64,000 bases of DNA. Source: Christensenella sp964438705. GTDB lineage: Bacteria > Bacillota > Clostridia > Christensenellales > Christensenellaceae. The notes below the pieces were generated by a model, which had not been told where the DNA came from, did no database searches, and saw only the letters and a program-made list of their open reading frames with translations. The stretch spans positions 5,086 through 69,085 of the forward strand of contig CAYTKQ010000015.1 of the NCBI GenBank assembly GCA_964438705.1, in the 5' to 3' direction. Shown here in pieces: positions 41,202 through 49,382 of the stretch (positions are counted from its first letter, which is position 1; each line of letters begins with the position of its first letter). Made by a program: the position numbers and the translations under genes.

Positions 41202-42290
41202 ATGTTTTTTGAATTGCATGGCGAAAACAAAATTGGATATAAAGTCCTTTCGGAAGCAGACTTGGGTATTGGGGCTGATTCACATCAAACGCACATAGGG
41301 TTGTCAGAACATGTCTTGACATTTTTACCGGATAGAGACAAAATAAGCGAAGATTCAATTTTCATTTACGAGGATAAGTTCGAGTACATTGATGCTTATT
41401 TTGGCAGAATTGAACGCCCCGATGGCTCTTTCAGAAGCCCTAAAATACGGATTGGTGACAGAGGTTGCGTATCCATTGTTTCGACCATTCGTGAAATTGT
41501 GCGCAAAAACATAGGATCAAGTATTTGGTGCCTATTGTGGTTTGGATTAAAAAATGAAAAAGTAGTGTTCTTTCTTTTTAATTCAAACTCTGCCGATTAC
41601 ATTAACATCGAAACCGCCGGATTGCCATTTGATAAAAAAGGTACTCGGGCTATAAGTAATGAACACCCTTCTTTTGATTTATTGGTGCAATATTTAGAAA
41701 ACAAAGTTAACGCCAATGGCGTTGAAGTCTTGAAAGAGTTGGAAGTAGTTTCCCAAACACAAGATTTGCAACTTGACAGGCGTTTCAAAAAATATGATAT
41801 TGAAAAGGCAAATTTAAGATTTAGAGAAATTGGAAGAGACGGAGAGCATAGGGTGGCGCAATATCTAAGCCGAAAGGTCGAGAATGGGGAGCTATCGTGC
41901 TTCACATGGCATAACGAACATGGCGAAAGCGGGTTGCCATATGATTTCACGGTGCAAGATAATAGAGCAAATTTCTATTATTTTGATGTTAAAACTACTG
42001 GTTACGACTTTAATCAAAAAATGATTTTCAGCACACAAGAAATTGAATTTATTGCAGATCCTGCTGTTAATTATTGCATCTATCGAGTCTATAAAAGCAG
42101 TAGCGAATGCTATTTTCTTAGAATTTGTGATGACTGTAAAGACTTATCCTCTCAAATATGGTCTCAAACAAAGGTATATGCACATGGATTAGAACGATTG
42201 CAAGTTGAATTACAATCGGCCAAACTCGCCATCTCGCCCAACTTGCCATTGTTAAGATTCAAACCGGAAATGACTATTTCGACTCCATAA
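41202..42290 (+). CDS. Restriction endonuclease-like protein with DUF3883/PD-(D/E)xK domain
   Basis: A 362-residue protein, the likely nuclease of the island. The C-terminal half fits DUF3883: Glu in RDGEHRVAQYLSRK (about residue 213), Asp in GLPYDFTV (about 247) and the DVK catalytic triplet in YYFDVKTT (about 262-264), which together form a PD-(D/E)xK active site. The N-terminal 200 residues are of unknown fold and could recognise DNA. The ATG follows GGGGGG by about 6 bases. It closes the operon; translation after both methyltransferases would let the host be protected first. No very-short-patch repair gene or control protein is present. Confidence 0.8.
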   Translation: MFFELHGENKIGYKVLSEADLGIGADSHQTHIGLSEHVLTFLPDRDKISEDSIFIYEDKFEYIDAYFGRIERPDGSFRSPKIRIGDRGCVSIVSTIREIVRKNIGSSIWCLLWFGLKNEKVVFFLFNSNSADYINIETAGLPFDKKGTRAISNEHPSFDLLVQYLENKVNANGVEVLKELEVVSQTQDLQLDRRFKKYDIEKANLRFREIGRDGEHRVAQYLSRKVENGELSCFTWHNEHGESGLPYDFTVQDNRANFYYFDVKTTGYDFNQKMIFSTQEIEFIADPAVNYCIYRVYKSSSECYFLRICDDCKDLSSQIWSQTKVYAHGLERLQVELQSAKLAISPNLPLLRFKPEMTISTP

Positions 42291-42359
42291 TTTCCTTGCA
42301 ATCACAAACCCATATGGCAGAAAGATATGGTTCGTCTTAAGGTCCAAACGTTCGCCCCC

Positions 42360-42388
42360 TTTACAAAGCAGGTTTTATGCCATATAAT
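42360..42388 (+). promoter_or_regulatory. Predicted promoter of the ileS T-box transcript
   Basis: TTTACA (42360-42365), 17-base spacer, TATAAT (42383-42388). The 70 bases before it, back to the end of the nuclease gene, hold nothing I can recognise. Confidence 0.65.
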
Positions 42389-42394
42389 AGGGAC

Positions 42395-42640
42395 TGTTGA
42401 CCGATATATTCCGGCGATGGACCGACAAACGTCTTAAAAAGTGGCCCACAGAGCGAGCGGGGGATGGTGGAAGACCCGCGGCAACGCTTTTTTGGATTAT
42501 CACGCGTCCGAATTACGCCGCGCGCCCCGCGCGTTACAGCGGGAAAGAGCGTCCCTCAATGCGATTTATGCAGGGGGAAATTCAGGTGGTACCGCGTGAT
42601 TTTGCGTCCTGATCTTTGTGATCGGGGCGTTTTTGATTGG
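42395..42640 (+). promoter_or_regulatory. T-box leader of ileS
   Basis: The conserved T-box sequence AGGTGGTACCGCG is at 42583-42595. It is followed by the terminator stem CGTCCTGATC (42605-42614) and GATCGGGGCG (42620-42629) with T5, which the antiterminator built from the T-box would exclude. Upstream lies a long Stem I region (42440-42530); an ATC at 42499-42501 is the candidate Ile specifier. Uncharged tRNA-Ile should pair with the T-box and allow ileS transcription. Confidence 0.88.
42605..42634 (+). terminator. T-box regulatory terminator of ileS
   Basis: CGTCCTGATC and GATCGGGGCG with two G-T pairs, loop TTTGT, T5. It directly follows the T-box sequence, part of which it needs for its 5' arm. 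Confidence 0.85.
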
Positions 42641-42661
42641 CGCAGAAGTGAAGGAGAGATT

Positions 42662-45600
42662 ATGTATAAGAAGGTTTCGACAGATTTGAAATTCACAGAG
42701 AGGGAGCTCGAAGTCCTCGACTTCTGGAACGAACACAAAATATTTGAGAAAAGCGTGGAGGAGAGCAAGGGAAAGCCCGAGTTCACCTTCTACGACGGCC
42801 CGCCCACGGCGAACGGCAAGCCGCACATCGGGCACATCTTAACGCGCAGCATCAAGGACCTGATTCCGCGCTACAAGACCATGCAGGGCTATAACGTGCT
42901 TAGGAAGGCGGGCTGGGATACGCATGGCCTTCCGGTGGAGCTCGAGGTGGAAAAAATGCTCGGCCTCGACGGAAAAGAGCAGATCGAGGGGTATGGCGTG
43001 GAGCCGTTCATCCAGAAATGCAAAGAATCCGTGTGGAAATACAAGGGCGAGTGGGAAAAGATGTCCGAACGCGTAGGCTTTTGGGCAGATATGGAAGACC
43101 CGTACGTCACCTACGAAAACGACTACATCGAATCCGTATGGTGGTCCTTAAAGGAGATTGCCAATAAGGGATTGCTGTATAAGGGCCACAAGATCGTTCC
43201 CTACTGCCCGCGCTGCGGAACGGCGCTTTCCTCGCACGAGGTGGCGCAGGGGTATAAGGACGTGAAGGAAACGTCCATCTTTGTGCGCTTCAAGGTGAAG
43301 GGCGAGGACGCCTATTTCCTCGCGTGGACGACGACGCCGTGGACGCTGCCCTCAAATGTGGGCCTGTGCGTGAACCCGAACGAGGAATACGTGCTCGCGC
43401 AGGATAAAAACGGCGACCAGTATTATCTCGCTAAGGCGCTGTGCGAAACGCTGCTCGGTGAGGACGCGCACATCGTGAGCAAGTTTATGGGCAGGGAGCT
43501 CGAATATAAGGAATACGAGCCGCTCTTTGATTTTGTGAAGCCGGATAAAAAGGCGTGGTACATCACGTGTGACACCTTCGTCACCCTGACGGACGGCAGC
43601 GGCATTGTGCACATGGCGCCCGCGTTCGGCGAGGACGACGCGAACGTCGGCAGGAAGTATGACCTTCCGTTTGTGCAGCTCGTGAAGCCGGACGGCACAT
43701 TGAGCGAGGAAACCAAGTGGTCGGGTGTGTTCGTCAAAAAGGCGGACAAGCTGATCATTGAGGATTTAAGGGAGCGCGGCCTGCTGTTTGCAGAGCTGCC
43801 GTACGAGCACAGCTATCCGTTCTGCTGGCGATGCGATACGCCCCTCATCTATTACGCGCGCTCTACGTGGTTCATCAAAATGACACAGCTCAAAGATAAT
43901 CTGCTGAAAAACAACGCCAGCGTGAACTGGCTGCCCGAAAACATCCGCGACGGACGCATGGGCAACTTCTTGGAAAACGTGATCGACTGGGGCATCTCCC
44001 GCGAACGCTATTGGGGCACGCCGCTGCCCGTGTGGGTGTGCGACTGCGGGGAGATTCACGTCATAGGCTCACGTCAGGAATTAAGAGACATGGCCGAGCA
44101 GGAGGTGGGCGAGGACATCGAGCTGCACAAGCCCTTCCTTGACCCGATCACCCTAAAGTGCAAAAAATGCGGAGGAAGCATGAAGCGCGTGCCCGAGGTC
44201 ATTGATTGCTGGTACGACAGCGGCTCCATGCCCTTTGCGCAGTGGCACTACCCCTTTGAAAACAAGGAGAAATTTGAAAGCCACTTCCCGGCGAATTTCA
44301 TCAGCGAGGCGGTGGACCAGACGCGCGGGTGGTTCTATACCTTGCTTGCCATCGGCACGCTGATCTTTGACAAAGCGCCCTTTGAAAACTGCATCGTGCT
44401 TGGGCATGTGCAGGATAAGGACGGGCAGAAGATGAGCAAGCACAAGGGCAATGTCGTCGATCCGTGGAGCGTGCTCGATAAGCAGGGCGCGGACGCTGTG
44501 CGGTGGTATTTCTATTCGGCGAGCGCGCCGTGGCTGCCCTCTCGCTTCTATGACGAGGCGGTGAGCGAGACGCAGCGCAAGTTTATGGGTACGCTGTGGA
44601 ACACCTACGCGTTTTATGTGCTGTATGCGGACATCGACAGCTTCGACCCGACGCAGCACACGCTCAACCCCGTAAACATCATGGACAAGTGGGTGCTTTC
44701 GCGCCTCAACTCCCTCGTGAAAACGGTGACGGACGATCTCGATCATTACCGCATCGTAGAGCCGTCGCGCGAGCTGAACAAATTTGTGGACGAGCTTTCC
44801 AACTGGTATGTGCGCCGCTGCCGCGACCGCTTCTGGGGAAGCGGGATGCAGCAGGATAAGATCGACGCGTTCATGACGCTCTACACGGTGCTCGAGACAG
44901 TGATCCGTCTGCTTGCGCCCTTCACGCCGTTCATGACGGAGAGCATCTACCAGAACCTCGTGCGCACGAACGACAAAAATGCGCCCGTCTCCATCCATCT
45001 CACGCGCTGGCCCAAGGCGGATGCGGCGCTGATGGACGCGAAGCTCGAGGCCGATATGGACGCTGTTCTCAATGTGGTGAACCTTGGGCGCGCGTGCCGC
45101 AACACGGCGAACATCAAAAACCGTCAGCCTGTGGGCAAGATATTCGTAAGCGGCATCGACCATCTGGACGAAACGTTTTTAGAGGTCATCCGCGGGGAGC
45201 TGAACGTCAAGGAAGTGGAGCTTGGCGCGGCGGCGGCAGAATATATCACCTACAACCTCAAGCCGCAGATGCGCACGTTGGGGCCGAAGTACGGCAAGCT
45301 GTTAAACGGCATCCGCGCGCACCTTGCGGGCGCGGACGGTATGGCGGTGGTGGGCACGGTGAAAAGCGGCGCGGCGTATGAATTCGAGGTAGACGGACAG
45401 CCCGTGGCCCTCATGGAGGAGGATATCCTCATCGAGCCCGCGCAGCGCGAAGGCTTTGTTGCGGAGACGAGCGGAGATTTCGCGGTCATTATTGACACGG
45501 CATTGACGCCCGCGCTCATCGAGGAGGGCAACGTGCGCGAGTTGATCTCCAAGATACAGACCATGCGCAAGGAAGCGGGCTTCGAGGTGACGGACAAGAT

Positions 45601-45772
45601 CGCGCTCTTTGCAAAGGACAACGACGCGGTCGTGAAGGTCATGAAAAACAACGAAGCGCAAATTCGAAAAGAGGTGCTTGCGCTGGACGTAAATTATGGC
45701 AGCGTTGACGGCTATGAAAAGGAATGGAGCATCAACGGTGAAAAGGTCGTGCTGGGTGTGAAAAAGGCATAG
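42662..45772 (+). CDS. ileS: Isoleucyl-tRNA synthetase
   Basis: Charges tRNA-Ile. A class I synthetase of 1036 residues, the length of the clade-2, eukaryote-like form in many Clostridia. The HIGH motif in KPHIGHIL is at residues 55-58, the editing (CP1) domain contains FLAWTTTPWTLPSN and DGSGIVHMAPAFGEDD, the active-site loop is KMSKHKGN (590-597), with the KMSKH variant typical of this clade, and the C-terminal anticodon-binding domain ends the protein. The start is the ATG at 42662, after AAGGAGAG; longer in-frame reading starts inside the T-box. Because of the T-box it should respond to isoleucine supply. Confidence 0.97.
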   Translation: MYKKVSTDLKFTERELEVLDFWNEHKIFEKSVEESKGKPEFTFYDGPPTANGKPHIGHILTRSIKDLIPRYKTMQGYNVLRKAGWDTHGLPVELEVEKMLGLDGKEQIEGYGVEPFIQKCKESVWKYKGEWEKMSERVGFWADMEDPYVTYENDYIESVWWSLKEIANKGLLYKGHKIVPYCPRCGTALSSHEVAQGYKDVKETSIFVRFKVKGEDAYFLAWTTTPWTLPSNVGLCVNPNEEYVLAQDKNGDQYYLAKALCETLLGEDAHIVSKFMGRELEYKEYEPLFDFVKPDKKAWYITCDTFVTLTDGSGIVHMAPAFGEDDANVGRKYDLPFVQLVKPDGTLSEETKWSGVFVKKADKLIIEDLRERGLLFAELPYEHSYPFCWRCDTPLIYYARSTWFIKMTQLKDNLLKNNASVNWLPENIRDGRMGNFLENVIDWGISRERYWGTPLPVWVCDCGEIHVIGSRQELRDMAEQEVGEDIELHKPFLDPITLKCKKCGGSMKRVPEVIDCWYDSGSMPFAQWHYPFENKEKFESHFPANFISEAVDQTRGWFYTLLAIGTLIFDKAPFENCIVLGHVQDKDGQKMSKHKGNVVDPWSVLDKQGADAVRWYFYSASAPWLPSRFYDEAVSETQRKFMGTLWNTYAFYVLYADIDSFDPTQHTLNPVNIMDKWVLSRLNSLVKTVTDDLDHYRIVEPSRELNKFVDELSNWYVRRCRDRFWGSGMQQDKIDAFMTLYTVLETVIRLLAPFTPFMTESIYQNLVRTNDKNAPVSIHLTRWPKADAALMDAKLEADMDAVLNVVNLGRACRNTANIKNRQPVGKIFVSGIDHLDETFLEVIRGELNVKEVELGAAAAEYITYNLKPQMRTLGPKYGKLLNGIRAHLAGADGMAVVGTVKSGAAYEFEVDGQPVALMEEDILIEPAQREGFVAETSGDFAVIIDTALTPALIEEGNVRELISKIQTMRKEAGFEVTDKIALFAKDNDAVVKVMKNNEAQIRKEVLALDVNYGSVDGYEKEWSINGEKVVLGVKKA

Positions 45773-45814
45773 ATGATCGTTGCGTTCAAGAGGGCGGCCC
45801 TGCCGCTCTCTTTT

Positions 45815-46336
45815 TTATGGGGTTCGATCTTCGTTCGGGTCAATGATCGTAATGTGCAGGCCGCGTTTTTGAGCATAGTTTACAGTATAGCCGGTACCGC
45901 TCTTCGCATCGCCGCCGTAAACGGCAATCAGGTGCGCGGAATGATCCGCCATATAACGGTTGCGCGCAAGCAGGCACCCATCCGTATATTCCTGCTGCAA
46001 AAGGATCCTTTCGTCCGCGTGATACAGGATTTTACGATGCTGTGCCTGCGCCCCGGCGGGCCAGCGTTCGGCCTGCGCCCGATAGGGGAGGACGCACACC
46101 AGTTTAATGCGGCTGTGATATACGCGCTTTAGGTCCAGCACCGTTTGCGCAAAAAGCAGATCCGCGCCCTGCGCCATACCGCATAAGAAGGTGTCGCAGC
46201 CGCCTTCAATATGGCGAATCAATGTAAAGGTGAGGGCTTGGATCAGCTTCCTGTGCCGGAGGTCGGCGCGGTTGGAAAGAAAAGGCAGTTTGTGCGGACG
46301 CGGTCCGGTGAAGCAGCAGACGTTTTGGTTTTCCAT
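45815..46336 (-). CDS. SLOG-family protein (YpsA/DUF1273-like)
   Basis: A 173-residue Rossmann-like protein of the SLOG superfamily, which bind nucleotides or nucleotide-derived signals. The conserved CCFTGPRPHKLP (residues 7-18), GGCDTFLCGMAQGADLLFAQ (about 50-69) and YGGDAKSGTGYTVNYA (about 137-152) define the family. B. subtilis YpsA affects cell division; other SLOG proteins belong to defence or signalling systems. The ATG at 46336 follows GAGGTG. It is divergent from a small XRE regulator; three palindromic sites lie in the shared region. The function is not known here. Confidence 0.85.
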   Translation of the reverse strand: MENQNVCCFTGPRPHKLPFLSNRADLRHRKLIQALTFTLIRHIEGGCDTFLCGMAQGADLLFAQTVLDLKRVYHSRIKLVCVLPYRAQAERWPAGAQAQHRKILYHADERILLQQEYTDGCLLARNRYMADHSAHLIAVYGGDAKSGTGYTVNYAQKRGLHITIIDPNEDRTP

Positions 46337-46352
46337 GGGTAAACACCTCGCG

Positions 46353-46453
46353 TTATAGTGATATATCACTATAATAACACAAACTGACAATTAGTGAAAT
46401 ATCACTAATATTGATTTTTTACATAGCATATTCTAAAAGTGATAAATCACTAA
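46353..46453. promoter_or_regulatory. Three palindromic operators between SLOG and XRE genes
   Basis: Site 1 (46353-46374) is a 22-base perfect palindrome with core TAGTGATATATCACTA. Site 2 (46391-46408) is TTAGTGAAATATCACTAA with one central mismatch. Site 3 (46438-46451) is AGTGATAAATCACT with central mismatches. The common pattern is AGTGA-4 bases-TCACT. Sites 1 and 2 are near the leftward start, site 3 directly before the XRE ribosome site. Confidence 0.75.
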
Positions 46454-46464
46454 TGGAGGGTGCT

Positions 46465-46707
46465 ATGAACACACGTGAAGCAGTCGCTTACAGAATTAGG
46501 CAGTTGTGTCAGGAACAAAACTTTACACCGAATGGGATCGCAACTCATTCTGCTGTTCCGCAAGGAACCGTTAAAAGTATTTTGAATGGCGAGAGTGGGA
46601 ATCCGGGGATTGTGACAATAAAAAAATTGTGTGACGGCTTCAATATCACCCTTGGAGAATTTTTTGGCACAGAGGTATTCAATACGCTGGAGCAGGAAAT
46701 CAAGTAG
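46465..46707 (+). CDS. Small XRE-family helix-turn-helix regulator
   Basis: An 80-residue DNA-binding protein consisting of one HTH: VAYRIRQLCQEQNFTPNGIA, then SAVPQGTVKSILNGESGNPG with the recognition helix, and LCDGFNITLGEFF. Such minimal regulators often act as autorepressors. The ATG follows GGAGGG at about 6 bases. The three AGTGA-N4-TCACT palindromes in the divergent region are the obvious targets, so this protein likely controls itself and the SLOG gene. The recognition helix SVPQGTV-type composition is close to that of widespread clostridial regulators. A terminator follows at 46734-46760. Confidence 0.88.
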   Translation: MNTREAVAYRIRQLCQEQNFTPNGIATHSAVPQGTVKSILNGESGNPGIVTIKKLCDGFNITLGEFFGTEVFNTLEQEIK

Positions 46708-46733
46708 CCCATTTTCAAGTGCAGGCATTCAGG

Positions 46734-46760
46734 AAACGCCGGAGAAATCCGACGTTTTTT
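46734..46760 (+). terminator. Terminator of the small XRE gene
   Basis: AAACGCCGGA (46734-46743) pairs with TCCGACGTTT (46748-46757) with one mismatch and a GAAA loop, followed by T residues. Confidence 0.7.
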
Positions 46761-46933
46761 TGTCGGCCTTTGGCGGGAATGCGGCGGGGGTATGTCCGGG
46801 TGTTTTGGGGTGCGTGAACATATAATGGAATCAGGGAAAACCGGTTACCCCAAAATAAAAACGAAAGAAGGACAACAAATGAACGAAGAAACAAGAATCG
46901 AAGGACAGGAATTTTTGGCGGACGAGTATATGA
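46751..46933 (+). repeat. Direct repeat unit A upstream of first tail-collar gene
   Basis: Matches 47825-48007 almost base for base with an offset of 1074. It contains a TATAAT box (46821-46826), the ribosome site and the first 18 codons of the tail-collar gene. It shows that promoter and N-terminus were duplicated together. Confidence 0.85.
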
Positions 46934-47763
46934 AGGTGGTGGACTATACATTACCTACAAACAGGGCGGTGGTAAAGCAGGCAGATGAAGCGGAAATGGC
47001 ATCGTTTGCCATGAAATTGACGGACAAAAAAAACTTTGAAACGGTTGCGAGTATTGAAGCTTTGCGGGTAAAAGCAAACTCGGCTCTATCGGCGGCACAA
47101 ATAGCGGACAATAAGGCGGAAGCGGCGCAGACAACAGCAGACGAGGCAACGGGAAAAGCGAACGAAGCAATGGTGGGGCTTGCGGGGAAAGTCGATACGA
47201 TTGATGGAAAGGGTCTTTCCGCAAACGACTACACCACGGCGGAAAAAGCAAAACTTGCGGAGATGAGGGCAGAACCCGCAGGTTGCATAAAGCTTTTTGC
47301 GGGGAACATACTGCCCGAAGGGTATCTCTGGTGCGACGGCGGAAGCTATGCTGTAACTGGACCGTACGCAAGGCTGTACGATGTTATCGGCACGACCTAC
47401 AACAAGCCGGGCGCGGCGGAGGGGTCGTTCAATGTGCCGGACATGCGTGGGCGCGTGGGTGTGGGAAAAAATGGAAAGACATTTGATGTTCTCGGCAATA
47501 TAGGCGGAGAAGAGGCACACAAGCTTACAATCGCGGAAATGCCCAAGCATACCGTAGAGCAAGATGCACATGGCCACCCGGCGGGAAGCGCGGAATATGC
47601 GTCCAATGAAACCGGGGCTGATTGGGCAGGCGCCAAAGGCGTTTCAAAAGCACGTGCAGTTGGAACATCCAGAACAATCGCAACAAATAAACCGATCGGC
47701 GGAGATATGCCCCACAACAACCTCCAACCCTACCTCGTGTGCAACTACATCATCAAATACTAA
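46879..47763 (+). CDS. Phage tail-collar-domain protein, first of tandem pair
   Basis: A 294-residue protein like a phage tail fibre. Residues 1-75 are a helical adaptor, then a coiled, Ala-rich segment (AAQTTADEATGKANEAMVGL), the tail-fibre motif DGKGLSANDYTTAEKAKLAE, and a tail-collar domain (AGCIKLFAGNILPEGYLWCD, GTTYNKPGAAEGSFNVPDM, RGRVGVG) ending in a variable tip and NNLQPYLVCNYIIKY. Such domains trimerise and bind a receptor. No other phage structural gene is nearby, so it is either a relic, a tailocin-like piece, or a domesticated surface protein. The ATG at 46879 follows AAGAAGGA. It has its own promoter and terminator. Confidence 0.85.
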   Translation: MNEETRIEGQEFLADEYMKVVDYTLPTNRAVVKQADEAEMASFAMKLTDKKNFETVASIEALRVKANSALSAAQIADNKAEAAQTTADEATGKANEAMVGLAGKVDTIDGKGLSANDYTTAEKAKLAEMRAEPAGCIKLFAGNILPEGYLWCDGGSYAVTGPYARLYDVIGTTYNKPGAAEGSFNVPDMRGRVGVGKNGKTFDVLGNIGGEEAHKLTIAEMPKHTVEQDAHGHPAGSAEYASNETGADWAGAKGVSKARAVGTSRTIATNKPIGGDMPHNNLQPYLVCNYIIKY

Positions 47764-47775
47764 ATTGTTTTAAAC

Positions 47776-47811
47776 AAAAAAGAGCGGAGCGTGAATCTCC
47801 GCTCTTTTTTT
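47776..47811 (+). terminator. Terminator between the tail-collar genes
   Basis: Fourteen-base perfect stem (47776-47789 with 47797-47810), loop CGTGAAT, T-rich 3' end. Confidence 0.85.
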
Positions 47812-47824
47812 GCGCAGAAAACCA

Positions 47825-48007
47825 GACGTTTTTTTGTCGGCCTTTGGCGGGGACGCGGCGGGGGTATGTCCGGGTGTTTTGGGGTGCATGAACATATAAT
47901 GGAATCAGGGAAAACCGATTATCCCAAAATAAAAATGAAAGAAGGACAACAAATGAACGAAGAAACAAGAATCGAAGGACAGGAATTTTTGGCGGACGAG
48001 TATATGA
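47825..48007 (+). repeat. Direct repeat unit B upstream of second tail-collar gene
   Basis: Second copy of the promoter-to-codon-18 unit (see 46751-46933), TATAAT at 47895-47900; only scattered substitutions separate the two copies. Confidence 0.85.
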
Positions 48008-48864
48008 CGAAAGCGGAGTACGCAAGCATTCATCCGGGCGTTGTCAAGGAAGCGTTAACGGTGGCGATGGCTGAGCAGAGCGATTATGCGGCGATGCTGG
48101 GGCCGAAGGATGGTACGGCAGAAACGGCGGAAAGCGTAAAAGAAATCCGCAGGACGGCAAACGCCTCAAAGGAAACGGCAGAGAAGGCGAAGGCGGCGGC
48201 GGCAACAGCAAACAGCACGGCAAACGCCGCACAGGAAATGGCAGTCACGGCGCAGACAACGGCAGACGAGGCAACGGGAAAAGCGAACGAAGCAATGGTG
48301 GGGCTTGCGGGGAAAGTCGATACGATTGATGGAAAGGGTCTTTCCGCAAACGACTACACCACGGCGGAAAAAGCAAAACTTGCGGAGATGAGGGCAGAAC
48401 CCGCAGGCTGCATGAAGCTTTTTGCGGGCAACGTATTGCCCGAAGGGTATCTCTGGTGCGACGGCGGAAGCTATCCCACAGTTGGAACCTATGCAAAGCT
48501 GTTTGGCGCGATCGGCACGACCTACAACAAGCCGGGCGCGGCAGCGGGGACATTCAATGTGCCCGATCTGCGTGGGCGCGTGGGCGTAGGAAAGGATGAA
48601 GATGCTTTTAGCAAACTGGGAGATGCTAAGGGCGAGAAGGAACATAAGCTGATTGCAAACGAAATTCCACCCCTGAAGATGTATAGCACAAGCGGATTTA
48701 CGTTTGGGTTTAACGAGAGCGGAAAGGGTACGCTTAATGGGCTCAACATCATGTACAACGGCGCAAAGGTTGACACCTTCGCAACAACGAGAATCGGAGA
48801 CACCACATTTTCTCACAACAACCTCCAACCCTACCTCGTGTGCAACTACATCATCAAATACTAA
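47953..48864 (+). CDS. Phage tail-collar-domain protein, second of tandem pair
   Basis: A 303-residue paralogue of the preceding protein. The first 18 residues and the segment from QTTADEATGKANEAMVGLAG through the collar core are almost identical to it. The adaptor region (residues 19-95, with SVKEIRRTANASKETAEKAK coiled-coil) and the tip between RGRVGVG and NNLQPYLVCNYIIKY differ strongly. So the copies keep a common base and vary in the parts expected to touch other proteins or receptors. It has its own promoter copy and ends in a long terminator. Confidence 0.85.
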   Translation: MNEETRIEGQEFLADEYMTKAEYASIHPGVVKEALTVAMAEQSDYAAMLGPKDGTAETAESVKEIRRTANASKETAEKAKAAAATANSTANAAQEMAVTAQTTADEATGKANEAMVGLAGKVDTIDGKGLSANDYTTAEKAKLAEMRAEPAGCMKLFAGNVLPEGYLWCDGGSYPTVGTYAKLFGAIGTTYNKPGAAAGTFNVPDLRGRVGVGKDEDAFSKLGDAKGEKEHKLIANEIPPLKMYSTSGFTFGFNESGKGTLNGLNIMYNGAKVDTFATTRIGDTTFSHNNLQPYLVCNYIIKY

Positions 48865-48871
48865 GCCCAAC

Positions 48872-48906
48872 GCAAAAAGACCTGCTCGCCGAGCAGGTCT
48901 TTTTGC
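48872..48906. terminator. Long bidirectional terminator
   Basis: Sixteen-base perfect stem (48872-48887 with 48891-48906), loop GCC, T5 on both strands; it ends the tail-collar gene and the molybdenum-hydroxylase operon, which converge here. Confidence 0.88.
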
Positions 48907-49382
48907 TATCCCTTATTTTTTCCAATCGCCTTTTCCACGGCGGTGATGATGTTCTCATAGCCCGTACACCGGCAAAGGTTGCCGGACAGCAGCCTGCGCA
49001 GCTCGGTGCGGGTGTATTCCTTCCCGCTTTCCACGATGGCGGTGGCGGACATCAGAAAGCCGGGCGTACAAAAGCCGCACTGCACCGCGCCCTCGTCGAT
49101 AAACGACTGCTGAAGCGGCGTGAGGCCGCCCTCGTCCGTCTCGAGCCCCTCCACGGTGCGGATTTCCTTGCCGTCCGCCCACACCGCGAGATAGATACAC
49201 GAATTGTATGTTTCCCCGTCGATCAGTACGGTGCATGCGCCGCACTCGCCTACTTCACAGCCTTTTTTGACGCTCAAAAGGCGATAATCGCCGCGCAGCA
49301 TATCCGTCAGGGACGCGCGCGGATCAATATAATTCTCCACAGGCTTTCCGTTGATCCTGCACTTCACAAGCACCTTTTCCAT
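48906..49382 (-). CDS. xdhC: Molybdenum hydroxylase 2Fe-2S subunit
   Basis: Electron-transfer subunit of a xanthine-dehydrogenase-type enzyme, about 158 residues. The plant-type 2Fe-2S cluster Cys are in GCEVGECGACTVLIDG, with a further Cys in YNSCIYL; the second cluster is bound by GAVQCGFCTPGF and GNLCRCTGY. The start is the ATG at 49382, one base overlapping the stop of the FAD subunit; a GTG at 49385 is an alternative with better spacing to AGGAGG. It is the last gene of the operon. The order MoCo subunit, FAD subunit, Fe-S subunit on the minus strand is standard in Clostridia. Confidence 0.93.
   Translation of the reverse strand: MEKVLVKCRINGKPVENYIDPRASLTDMLRGDYRLLSVKKGCEVGECGACTVLIDGETYNSCIYLAVWADGKEIRTVEGLETDEGGLTPLQQSFIDEGAVQCGFCTPGFLMSATAIVESGKEYTRTELRRLLSGNLCRCTGYENIITAVEKAIGKNKG

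Noticed and set aside
42464..42661. N-terminal extension of isoleucyl-tRNA synthetase
   Set aside because: The in-frame extension translates the T-box leader; the family start MYKK and a good ribosome site are at 42662.
46879..48864. Integrated prophage
   Set aside because: Only two tail-collar genes occur; no integrase, terminase, capsid, portal or attachment repeats are visible on either side.
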